NCBI GenBank assembly: GCA_016200035.1
Contig: JACQFM010000054.1
Span: 1-15,047 of the forward strand
Source: Nitrososphaerota archaeon
GTDB lineage: Archaea; Thermoproteota; Nitrososphaeria; Nitrososphaerales; Nitrosopumilaceae
DNA: 15,047 nt
Direction: 5' to 3'
A program made the translations under genes and the position numbers. Positions 1 through 5,392 of this stretch are shown one piece after another; the first letter of the stretch is position 1, and the number at the start of each line of letters is the position of its first letter. The notes under the pieces were generated by a model, which worked only from the letters and a program-made list of their open reading frames with translations, was not told the DNA's origin and made no database searches.

Positions 1-270
1 GATGGATATTCCATCAATCCTTTGGTATCCAAACAAAAAGAAGCCTGTGTTTTCTCCAATCTCGGCTGACATTATGCAAAGGATCTCAATGCCTAATGCA
101 GATACATACATGCTTTTTATGTTCAAAAAGAATTTTGCAAGTGTACTCTTATCATGTTTTTTGGCATGAATATCAATACAGCAACAATCGTCTTTTATGC
201 AGATTTTACAATCTTCGTATTTCACTTTGCTACATAATTCAGGTACGCAAAGACAATCAACACACTTCAT
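1..270 (-). CDS. Cys-rich putative zinc-binding protein (C-terminus beyond window)
   Basis: Reading frame open from the ATG at 270 to the left edge, 90 codons, so the C-terminus is missing. An in-frame TAA lies two codons before the ATG, which fixes the start. The first 40 residues are packed with possible metal ligands: Cys 3, 6, 8, 13, 21, 24, 29, 30 and 31, then Asp33, His35 and His39. The order (Cys pairs followed by CxDxHxxxH) resembles a B-box-like zinc finger. After it comes a mixed hydrophobic region (residues 45-90) with no motif I recognise. It starts 36 nt after the rhodanese stop on the same strand, so the two are probably co-transcribed. Function unknown; zinc binding is inferred from ligand spacing only. 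Confidence 0.6.
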   Translation of the reverse strand, partial: MKCVDCLCVPELCSKVKYEDCKICIKDDCCCIDIHAKKHDKSTLAKFFLNIKSMYVSALGIEILCIMSAEIGENTGFFLFGYQRIDGISI

Positions 271-306
271 GTTTTATGATCTGTGGTTTTGCTATTAAAA
301 CCATAT

Positions 307-612
307 TCATTTTTGGTTTAACTTATTCCAAGCCTCAAATCCGCCTTCGAGATTTACTGCTTGAAAACCACACTTACAAAGTTCTTCAGCACCAATGTTT
401 CCTCTATATCCAGCAGAGCAATGACAGACTATTTTCTTACCTTTGAGGTGATCAAGTTTTCCCTGTCTTGCATTACGTACAGCAAGACCTAAGGGTATGT
501 TTATTGATCCCTCTATCTGTCTGCCAGCAAGTTCGTCTGGTTCACGAACATCAATTATGACAAACTCATCTTTTTGTTCTCTAAGTTTTTCTGCACTAAT
601 TATTTCTGCCAT
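307..612 (-). CDS. single-domain rhodanese-like sulfurtransferase
   Basis: A complete 101-residue rhodanese fold, the usual size for single-domain members (GlpE/PspE type). The N-terminal part has the IIDVREPDEL motif (residues 19-28) and GSINIPLG (35-42). The active-site loop is CSAGYR at residues 65-70, with Cys65 as the expected persulfide carrier. The C-terminal helix motif NLEGGFEAW follows. The family moves sulfane sulfur between a donor and a thiol acceptor in the cytoplasm. A second Cys (63) lies two residues before the catalytic one. The ATG at 612 is preceded by an AT-rich tract at about 627-645. The downstream neighbour is the Cys-rich protein, and upstream on the same strand is a methyltransferase. 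The physiological acceptor cannot be told from sequence. Confidence 0.9.
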   Translation of the reverse strand: MAEIISAEKLREQKDEFVIIDVREPDELAGRQIEGSINIPLGLAVRNARQGKLDHLKGKKIVCHCSAGYRGNIGAEELCKCGFQAVNLEGGFEAWNKLNQK

Positions 613-660
613 ACACTGATTTATCCTTTAATAATTAATTTAAACATGATCCAATACTTT

Positions 661-1275
661 CTAGTATTTTTTTGAGGAAACAAGATAAAGTGTTACAGGT
701 TCCTCATAATCTTCTTTGATTTCGATTATCTTGAAACCTTCACAGAGATTTTCTATTTCTTCTTTGGTGAAAAATCTAATCTGAAATCCGTTAATATCAT
801 AAGTTTTATGATCTACTCTAATTCCCTTTCCATAGAATTTATCGTTATGATTCCTTACTGAAAAGAAATGAAAGCCATCGTTTTTCAAAACTCTCTTAAT
901 TTCTTTGAAAATAAATCTCAACTGTTCTGGACTGAATTTCATACTAAAAAGCATGTGTGAGTATACTGCATCAAATTCATTGTCGTTGAACGGAAGTGGT
1001 TCTGTGGGGTCATGGACAGAAGCCTCAATAGGAAGACCAGTTTGTTTTGTACGTTTGGATAGTTGCTCTATGGCAAAGCATGAGTAATCTAATGCCTTTA
1101 CTTTGATACCTCTTGATGCAAAAAACAAAGAATCACGTCCCTGACCACAACCTAACTCTAGTATTGTCTTGGCTCTATCTTTCATGGTATCATAACAGGA
1201 TACGGCAAAGTCACTTGGCTTATCACCAAAAAATGAATCGTCCTTTTCGTATATTTTGTCCCAAATGTTATTCAT
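661..1275 (-). CDS. class I SAM-dependent methyltransferase (TehB/thiopurine-MTase-like)
   Basis: 204 residues with a Rossmann methyltransferase core. Motif I is ELGCGQGRD at residues 40-48, followed by the acidic residue of motif II in ALDYS (61-65). A motif IV-like FDAVYSHMLFSM lies further on, and RVLKNDGFHFFSVRN is the usual strand-turn of motif VI. The N-terminus (WDKIYEKDDSFFGDKPS) resembles small TehB or thiopurine methyltransferase relatives, which methylate thiols, metalloids or small molecules. The substrate cannot be assigned. It lies 48 nt upstream of the rhodanese on the same strand, so a joint sulfur or metalloid role is possible but only inferred. It diverges from the gene at 1375 across a 99-nt intergenic region. 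Confidence 0.85.
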   Translation of the reverse strand: MNNIWDKIYEKDDSFFGDKPSDFAVSCYDTMKDRAKTILELGCGQGRDSLFFASRGIKVKALDYSCFAIEQLSKRTKQTGLPIEASVHDPTEPLPFNDNEFDAVYSHMLFSMKFSPEQLRFIFKEIKRVLKNDGFHFFSVRNHNDKFYGKGIRVDHKTYDINGFQIRFFTKEEIENLCEGFKIIEIKEDYEEPVTLYLVSSKKY

Positions 1276-1340
1276 ATCAGATATTACAAACGTGAAACTA
1301 TTTCTACGGTTCTGTCAAGTGTTGGGAGATAATTTAGAGG

Positions 1341-1354
1341 ATACTTAAATATAG
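1341..1354 (+). promoter_or_regulatory. TATA-like box for the gene at 1375
   Basis: ATACTTAAATATAG is centred about 24-27 nt before 1371-1375, the spacing expected for archaeal transcription beginning at or next to the start codon. It implies a leaderless or almost leaderless mRNA. No experimental start is known. Confidence 0.45.
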
Positions 1355-1374
1355 TTATACAAAAATCATCATGT

Positions 1375-1608
1375 TTGAAGCGTTCTGCCAAGATAGCAAT
1401 AATTTCAGGTATAGCGGTCGCTGTAATAATTTCTGCAATAGCATTAACTGTACATTATAGACTTGCAACAATAGAAGGAAATGAACAAAACAAAAATGAA
1501 ACTGCAAGTCAGATAGCAAAAGAAATTGTAGGAAATCTTACTGGAAACAAGCCAAATTCAGAAGCAAGCGAATCAGCCGCACAACATGCAAAAGAGATGA
1601 ACCCGTAA
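1375..1608 (+). CDS. small membrane-anchored protein, function unknown
   Basis: 77 residues: a short basic N-terminus (KRSAK), one strongly hydrophobic segment at about residues 7-27, then a soluble, Asn/Glu/Ala-rich tail of about 45 residues. This suggests a type II membrane anchor or uncleaved signal with the tail outside. No domain recognised. The only in-frame initiator is the TTG at 1375. An ATG lies 4 nt upstream (1371) but in another frame, and loss of one T from the run at 1374-1376 would put that ATG in frame. The TATA-like box at 1341-1354 fits initiation in the 1371-1375 region. Either TTG is the true start or there is a small indel. Confidence 0.6.
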   Translation: MKRSAKIAIISGIAVAVIISAIALTVHYRLATIEGNEQNKNETASQIAKEIVGNLTGNKPNSEASESAAQHAKEMNP

Positions 1609-1674
1609 ATTAACAAGACTAGACAGAACCCAAAATTAGAATCTAGTTGAAAATAAAAATAAAAAATTAAGGAA

Positions 1675-1790
1675 GGAGTTTTGTAGCTACTCCGATAAGC
1701 TTACTGCCTTGCGGGCTCCTCAGTTTTTGTAGTTGCGGACCCTGCCGTTTCGAAAAAGTCAGAGGCTAGCAACACCATCGGAGCTGATAC
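1675..1790 (-). ncRNA. candidate structured non-coding RNA, class unknown
   Basis: This segment is clearly richer in G+C than its flanks and shows nested complementarity. CTCCGAT (1690-1696) pairs with ATCGGAG (1777-1783), TTGC (1709-1712) with GCAA (1769-1772), CCTC (1718-1721) with GAGG (1762-1765), TTTTT (1724-1728) with AAAAA (1753-1757), and CGG (1736-1738) with CCG (1745-1747). The helices nest in the right order, giving one long irregular hairpin. An alternative local hairpin is GGAGT/ACTCC (1675-1679/1689-1693). Strand is uncertain. I prefer minus because the A-rich run at 1650-1670 would read as a T-rich terminator there, and a TATA-like box (about 1810-1821) lies 20-30 nt upstream of 1790. 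It is not tRNA, rRNA, SRP RNA or RNase P RNA by any motif I can see. Confidence 0.4.
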
Positions 1791-1836
1791 TATAATTCTT
1801 CAAATAGAATTTATCTAAAATTGGCCTATACTCTTG

Positions 1837-1872
1837 AAAAGGTTGTACTAAAAATCATTAAAATCAAAAATG
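1837..1872 (+). repeat. 36-bp direct repeat, copy 1
   Basis: AAAAGGTTGTACTAAAA, then a variable 6-nt block (ATCATT), then AAAATCAAAAATG. Same length and order as copy 2 at 2940-2975; 32 of 36 bases agree, and all differences are in the central block. The two copies flank the DUF5678/retropepsin gene pair. Confidence 0.7.
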
Positions 1873-1998
1873 AACTTAGCCGTGTTTTAAAGGGATGGAA
1901 CTAAACTAAGACAAAGACTCCTCAGGATCTAATTGGAATGGAAACCGTGGTTAACAGATAATAAATATTCATAGCTTGGTCGAAAACTATAGTAAGGC

Positions 1999-2009
1999 AT
2001 TAATTAATT
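1999..2009 (+). promoter_or_regulatory. TATA-like box for the DUF5678 gene
   Basis: ATTAATTAATT is centred about 27 nt before the ATG at 2031 and 18 nt before the ATG at 2022. The spacing favours a leaderless start at 2031, the second in-frame ATG. Confidence 0.4.
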
Positions 2010-2021
2010 CCCATGTAATAT

Positions 2022-2240
2022 ATGGTAAGCATGTCTAGCACGGAAAGCCAGTACCTTCTATCCATTCAGAATCAAGACAAATACAGAGGAAAATGGATTG
2101 CTATTTTAGATAATAAAATACTTGCTGAAGGTACTGAACTAAAAGTTGTATACAAAGAAGCAATGGAAAAGGCAAAAGATAGAACTCCACTTTTTAAAAG
2201 AATACCAGAAATAAACGAAACCGAAACTCTTCTTTTGTAA
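2022..2240 (+). CDS. DUF5678 family small protein
   Basis: 72 residues. The core YRGKWIAILDNKILAEGTEL (residues 21-40), followed by a helix and LFKRIPE, matches the DUF5678 pattern: an aromatic-x-GKW-hA strand pair, then a helix, then a basic Pro-containing end. These short proteins are common in archaea and often sit beside a retropepsin-like aspartic protease, as here. Function unknown. The start at 2022 gives MVSM; the second ATG (2031) is equally good and is favoured by the position of the TATA-like box at 1999-2009. The retropepsin gene begins 11 nt after the stop, so the pair should be one transcript. The block lies between two copies of a 36-bp repeat. Confidence 0.8.
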   Translation: MVSMSSTESQYLLSIQNQDKYRGKWIAILDNKILAEGTELKVVYKEAMEKAKDRTPLFKRIPEINETETLLL

Positions 2241-2251
2241 AAAATGATAGC

Positions 2252-2779
2252 ATGTTTCGTATTAGAAGATTCAATAAACTTCGTTACAAATACTATAATG
2301 ATCATACCATAGATCCTGATACTAACCAAGAGAAAGTAGTTGCAAGACCAAAAATTGAAGTCGCATTTAGAAAATCTTCGGCTCGAAAAGATCTAGAAAC
2401 AAATCCAGAAATCCGCGTGTATGGTCTTATGGATTCTGGGGCAGATATAACATTCATTCCAAGACAAATTGCGGAAATTCTAAAAATAGATCTTGATGAA
2501 AAAACAAAGAGATCTAGTAAAAGTGCATCAGAATCATTTGTGACATATAGAGCAAACCCATACTTGGAAATAATCTATGAAGGAACAAGAATTCCAATTG
2601 GTGAAATCGAAACTGCCATACCAGAAAAATACGCACCAGATAAAGATATAGAGAAAATGATTCTGTTGGGAAGAAATAGCATTTTTACCAAATATGTTGT
2701 TACCTTCAATGAACAGGCAAGAGCTATGGAATTTAGATTGATACAGGAAAAACAAAATTTTAAAGGTCTAAAAAAATAA
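2252..2779 (+). CDS. retropepsin-like (clan AA) aspartic protease domain protein
   Basis: 175 residues. The catalytic signature is LMDSGADITFIP at residues 59-70 (D61-S-G-A-D), the D-[ST]-G-A pattern of single-lobe aspartyl proteases that work as homodimers. Residues 104-124 look like the flap region. ILLGRNSIFTKY (137-148) is the hydrophobic-hydrophobic-G-R/D motif near the end of the fold, followed by VVTFNEQARAMEFR. The N-terminus is basic with several Tyr residues. No signal peptide is visible, so a cytoplasmic place is likely. Co-transcribed with the DUF5678 gene 11 nt upstream. The substrate is unknown; a processing protease acting on or guided by the DUF5678 partner is only a hypothesis. 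The stop is followed by a T-rich stretch (2780-2787) that could end transcription. Confidence 0.8.
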   Translation: MFRIRRFNKLRYKYYNDHTIDPDTNQEKVVARPKIEVAFRKSSARKDLETNPEIRVYGLMDSGADITFIPRQIAEILKIDLDEKTKRSSKSASESFVTYRANPYLEIIYEGTRIPIGEIETAIPEKYAPDKDIEKMILLGRNSIFTKYVVTFNEQARAMEFRLIQEKQNFKGLKK

Positions 2780-2849
2780 TTATTTTTCATATATACAATT
2801 AAAGCTACATAAAACCTGTTTTAATCGTCCATGAGACTAGGTAAGGATG

Positions 2850-2866
2850 ATTCCACTCAATGGAAT
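2850..2866. repeat. short inverted repeat
   Basis: ATTCCA (2850-2855), loop CTCAA, TGGAAT (2861-2866). A perfect 6-bp stem with a 5-nt loop and no T-run behind it, so it may be an operator or a weak hairpin. Could be chance. Confidence 0.35.
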
Positions 2867-2939
2867 TAAAGATGAAATGGAACCAAAATTAGAACAATAT
2901 TGTTTAGCTTCCCTGTGGATCCACTCACTTTTACATTAC

Positions 2940-2975
2940 AAAAGGTTGTACTAAAATAAACTAAAATCAAAAATG
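2940..2975 (+). repeat. 36-bp direct repeat, copy 2
   Basis: AAAAGGTTGTACTAAAA, block TAAACT, then AAAATCAAAAATG. Same orientation as copy 1, 1103 nt away. Its last 5 nt overlap the left arm of the inverted repeat at 2971-3015, which copy 1 lacks. Confidence 0.7.
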
Positions 2976-3015
2976 TTGCATAAGGATTTCATTTTGTGTC
3001 TGTTATGCAACATTT
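2971..3015. repeat. 13-bp perfect inverted repeat / stem-loop
   Basis: AAATGTTGCATAA (2971-2983) and TTATGCAACATTT (3003-3015) are exact reverse complements separated by 19 nt. As RNA this is a stable hairpin; as DNA it could be a protein-binding site. No T-run follows directly, so a simple terminator is less likely. Confidence 0.6.
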
Positions 3016-3108
3016 GATAAAGCTCACTGGATTAATATTTGACTAGAAGATAAATCGTTATGCCCACAAATGCACGCAGACGGACTGGAATGATATAACA
3101 TGATTTTT

Positions 3109-3145
3109 GGTCCACCCAGCCGTGCGACATTGGGCACCCCGGTGT
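3109..3145 (+). other. GC-rich foldable block before the RAM-domain gene
   Basis: A GC-rich island in AT-rich sequence with CCCA/TGGG (3115-3118/3131-3134) and CACC/GGTG (3135-3138/3141-3144) complementarity. A TATA-like TGATATAACA lies 10-20 nt upstream. It could be a structured 5' leader or a short ncRNA; it matches no riboswitch class I know. Confidence 0.3.
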
Positions 3146-3186
3146 AAGAACAAGAATGAGGCTATGCTAAAGCTACCAATGACTTT

Positions 3187-3426
3187 TTGTGGGTCAGAAC
3201 TGTCTTAATAAATTGCGAACTTGGGTCTGAAGAAGCCATCATAGGACAATTGAAATCTATTGATGGTGTTAAAGAAGTGCACGGTACATTTGGCGCATAT
3301 GATATTTTGGCCAAGATCGAATCGCCTTCTGTGGAAGCATTAAGAGAAGTAATAACATGGAAGATTCGTAAAATAGAAAAGATTCGTTCTACCCTAACGT
3401 TAATGGGAATAGAAGGCCAAAGTTAA
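3187..3426 (+). CDS. stand-alone Lrp/AsnC-type RAM (ligand-binding) domain protein
   Basis: 79 residues covering only the C-terminal effector domain of Lrp/AsnC regulators: VLINCELGSEEAIIGQL, the central GVKEVHGTFGAYDILAKIE, and a final strand near STLTLMGIEG. No helix-turn-helix is present, as in the SraA/SMI group of stand-alone RAM proteins, which oligomerise and bind amino acids or work with full-length Lrp proteins. The only in-frame initiator is TTG at 3187, because an in-frame TGA at 3157-3159 bounds the frame. An ATG at 3179 is in another frame; one extra T in the run 3184-3188 would join it. The upstream GC-rich block may be its leader. The ligand cannot be predicted. Confidence 0.8.
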   Translation: MWVRTVLINCELGSEEAIIGQLKSIDGVKEVHGTFGAYDILAKIESPSVEALREVITWKIRKIEKIRSTLTLMGIEGQS

Positions 3427-3568
3427 TCTCAAAACTGTGTGCCACATAAAAAATATTCAAGTGATGGGGCAAGTAACCCACAACTCTTGTTATAATTTTT
3501 TATCCCATGAGTGGAAATAATTCTCATAATACAAAAGACCTTTAACTACAAGTTAAATTTTTACAGCT

Positions 3569-4135
3569 ATGCTTTTACATTTTATTTTTGTTGTAAAACA
3601 AGAAGACCTTGAGCCAAGGTTATGGGAGTTTGAATATGTAGTTCAGATGGCTCAATTCTACAAATCATGGATTGAGAAAACTTTTTCAAAGCAAGTTGAA
3701 GTGCAGGCAGATCAAATGTCAGTAAAGCACTCACGCCTTTTCAATCGAGTTAACGTTAACACACTTCTTGATGACCATCGAAGAAGAGGAAATGGCATTT
3801 ATCATTTTTATCTGTGCTACTTTAGGCCAATATGGACAGATTGTACGTGTGAGGGTTACCATGCGGAAAACTTTGGTATGGTCTGGTGGCAACAAAGCAG
3901 CAATAAGGACGACATATCATTTCTTTCTGAAAAAAATTGTACCAAGATTTCACACGAACTTTCACATGAGTTTTTGCGTCAAGCTGGTAACAAAAAGTAC
4001 GTAGAGCTTGTACACAATGTCTGGGACAAACATCTCTTTGCCTCACTGCCCTTTGAGTACTATGATAAAAACTTTGCAAGAACCGATAAACCATCGGTTT
4101 TTTCAACGCTGGATGCATCAGACTTCCGGTTATAG
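3569..4135 (+). CDS. unrecognised protein with HExxH metallopeptidase motif
   Basis: 188 residues. HELSH at 129-133, followed by Glu134, fits the zinc-metalloprotease HExxH signature (two His ligands and catalytic Glu130). It sits in a predicted helix (KISHELSHEFLRQAG), as expected for zincins. A third ligand might be His149, or an acidic residue further on. Cys83, Cys92, Cys94 and Cys124 lie before the motif and could be structural. No signal peptide or clear membrane segment; the N-terminus is hydrophobic but short (LLHFIFVV). The short HExxH pattern arises by chance fairly often, so peptidase activity is a hypothesis and I cannot name a family. ATG at 3569. A terminator-like hairpin lies inside the last codons (4081-4103). 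Confidence 0.65.
   Translation: MLLHFIFVVKQEDLEPRLWEFEYVVQMAQFYKSWIEKTFSKQVEVQADQMSVKHSRLFNRVNVNTLLDDHRRRGNGIYHFYLCYFRPIWTDCTCEGYHAENFGMVWWQQSSNKDDISFLSEKNCTKISHELSHEFLRQAGNKKYVELVHNVWDKHLFASLPFEYYDKNFARTDKPSVFSTLDASDFRL
4081..4103 (+). terminator. hairpin + T-run inside the 3' end of the HExxH gene
   Basis: AACCGAT (4081-4087), loop AAACC, ATCGGTT (4093-4099), running into TTTT to 4103. Looks like an intrinsic terminator, but it ends about 10 codons before the stop codon at 4133-4135. Archaea need mainly the T-run; function unproven. Confidence 0.35.
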
Positions 4136-4152
4136 CAAAATCACCCACACTT

Positions 4153-4160
4153 CTTTAATC
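4153..4160 (+). promoter_or_regulatory. TATA-like box for the zinc-ribbon gene
   Basis: CTTTAATC is centred about 25 nt before the ATG at 4182, fitting a leaderless mRNA. An alternative AT-rich box is GAAATTTAGG at 4163-4172. Confidence 0.35.
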
Positions 4161-4181
4161 TTGAAATTTAGGATAAAATCT

Positions 4182-4403
4182 ATGCTAAGTTGTAAAGGTG
4201 AATGTAAAACCAAGTTTAAACTGTCTCTTGGAGAAACAATCTTTCATTACAAGAACGGACAAAAAAGGTGTGGTGTTTGTGGAGTGTATTTTAGGTGGCA
4301 GGGATCAAAGTGCCCATGTTGTAGCGCAGTGCTACATGTTAGGCCAAGGCACTCTAGAGCAAAGGAAAAGTATTACGAGATAGACGGAATAAAATGGCTG
4401 TAA
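4182..4403 (+). CDS. small zinc-ribbon protein, function unknown
   Basis: 73 residues starting at the ATG at 4182. Putative metal ligands are Cys4 and Cys8 (CKGEC), Cys30 and Cys33 (RCGVC), and Cys44, Cys46 and Cys47 (CPCC). The CxxC plus CPxC pairs are a zinc-ribbon arrangement. A basic segment (RPRHSRAK) follows, then a short C-terminal YYEIDGIKWL. Such small zinc proteins are frequent in thaumarchaea and may bind nucleic acid or protein, but no role is known to me. The frame is open further upstream to 4008, where it overlaps the HExxH gene. The TATA-like box just before 4182 and the start of the Cys pattern support the shorter form. It converges with the methyltransferase at 4453. Confidence 0.7.
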   Translation: MLSCKGECKTKFKLSLGETIFHYKNGQKRCGVCGVYFRWQGSKCPCCSAVLHVRPRHSRAKEKYYEIDGIKWL

Positions 4404-4452
4404 CAGACAGCACTTGAAATTATTCTATACTTTTCGTGAATTTTATTTCCTA

Positions 4453-5301
4453 TTAATTGTCAGCTGTAGCAATTAACACATCCCAAGGAAATTCTATTGA
4501 TCCGTCATTTTTTGTGAATCTACTTGCAGCTATCTTAGCTTCTTTCTTAATGGCAGCAAGCATTCTTTTTCCGTGTGCTTCAATTTTAGAACGTATCGAA
4601 TTTGCTGTGGTTGTCATATAATCAGCCCAATACTCTTCAAAAGTCCCTGCATTATATTGAAATGTGTACTTTCTAATATCAATATTAGAAAAACCTGCAT
4701 TGGAAATTTCTTTGAATAAATCGTTTGGATCTCCAAAACGATAAGAAGTTGGAGTTCCCTTTGGCCTTATATCGGGAATATGAAATAATATTGGATTCAT
4801 TATAGTACTAAAATATGGTACACCTTCCTGAGTCCCATGAACGGCCACTGCTATTTTCCCATCTTTCTCCATGATCCCCTTTACTGACCTTAGCACTTTG
4901 CCCACATCAGGGAAAAACATGAGAGCGTATTGACAAACCACCTTGTCAAAATTAATACAAAATCCAATATTTTCTGCATCCATTTCAGCAAAAAATGAAT
5001 TTGGAAATGATATTGAAGATTTAGCAATGGACAGAGCAACTCGTGATAAATCAACGCCAACCAGCATTCCTGTTTTCCCGAGATGGTGTGAAACTTCTTT
5101 TGAAACAACACCTGTCCCGCAAGCTAGGTCTAAAACCGTATCATTTGATCTTATATTTGCAGATCTTACCAATTCCTTTGTCGATTTGAAAGGGCCAATC
5201 TGCTTTTCTGCCCAATTTTTATGATAACTAGGTGCGACCGCATTCCAATTTGCTACTGAACCTATTTTATATTGCACGGGATCATAGACATCTGAATTCA
5301 A
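4453..5301 (-). CDS. UbiE/COQ5-like class I SAM-dependent methyltransferase
   Basis: 282 residues. The N-terminus has the UbiE-like WNAVAPSYHKNW (residues 19-30). Motif I is VLDLACGTGVVS (56-67), the motif II acid is in GVDLS (82-86), and the motif III region is AEMDAEN. KVVCQYALMFFPD (120-132) resembles the UbiE D-x-V-x-x-x-x-x-hhh-F segment, and the motif after it is IMEKDGKIAVAVHG. The C-terminal 120 residues are the variable substrate cap. The substrate is unknown; a quinone role is not shown. The start is TTG at 5301: no ATG lies in frame before an upstream TAA, and AAGGAGAG sits 7 nt before it. Confidence 0.85.
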   Translation of the reverse strand: MNSDVYDPVQYKIGSVANWNAVAPSYHKNWAEKQIGPFKSTKELVRSANIRSNDTVLDLACGTGVVSKEVSHHLGKTGMLVGVDLSRVALSIAKSSISFPNSFFAEMDAENIGFCINFDKVVCQYALMFFPDVGKVLRSVKGIMEKDGKIAVAVHGTQEGVPYFSTIMNPILFHIPDIRPKGTPTSYRFGDPNDLFKEISNAGFSNIDIRKYTFQYNAGTFEEYWADYMTTTANSIRSKIEAHGKRMLAAIKKEAKIAASRFTKNDGSIEFPWDVLIATADN

Positions 5302-5308
5302 AACTTTT

Positions 5309-5316
5309 CTCTCCTT
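5309..5316 (-). promoter_or_regulatory. Shine-Dalgarno site deciding a TTG start
   Basis: On the minus strand AAGGAGAG ends 7 nt before the TTG at 5301. It supports TTG as the initiator of the methyltransferase and shows that this mRNA has a leader. Confidence 0.6.
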
Positions 5317-5392
5317 GCAGATTTAGTCAATTCTTATGTCTTACTGATTATATGGAAGAATATGCGCTTGTCTTTTGTATACTCTAAAAATT

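Larger units (their letters stand above)
1609..2021. other. 413-nt gene-free stretch: candidate ncRNA, repeat copy 1, promoter
   Basis: No convincing coding frame. It holds an A-rich tract (1650-1670), a GC-rich foldable segment (about 1675-1790), copy 1 of a 36-bp repeat (1837-1872) and a TATA-like box (1999-2009) in front of the DUF5678 gene. I see nothing recognisable in 1873-1998. Confidence 0.5.
2780..3186. other. 407-nt gene-free stretch: inverted repeats, repeat copy 2, GC-rich leader
   Basis: No coding frame supported. Contents: a T-rich stretch after the protease gene, a short palindrome (2850-2866), repeat copy 2 (2940-2975), a 13-bp inverted repeat (2971-3015), a TATA-like TGATATAACA (3091-3100), and a GC-rich foldable block (about 3109-3145) before the RAM-domain gene. 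Confidence 0.5.

Noticed and set aside
96..446. Plus-strand frame of 116 codons
   Set aside because: Antisense to the rhodanese and the Cys-rich gene, with an amino-acid mix typical of a shadow frame.
1837..2975. CRISPR array suggested by the two 36-bp repeats
   Set aside because: Only two copies 1.1 kb apart with genes between them, AT-rich sequence with internal variation, no regular spacers and no cas genes.
4008..4181. 58-residue N-terminal extension of the zinc-ribbon gene
   Set aside because: It lies in another frame within and just after the HExxH gene, and the TATA-like box and Cys pattern support the ATG at 4182.
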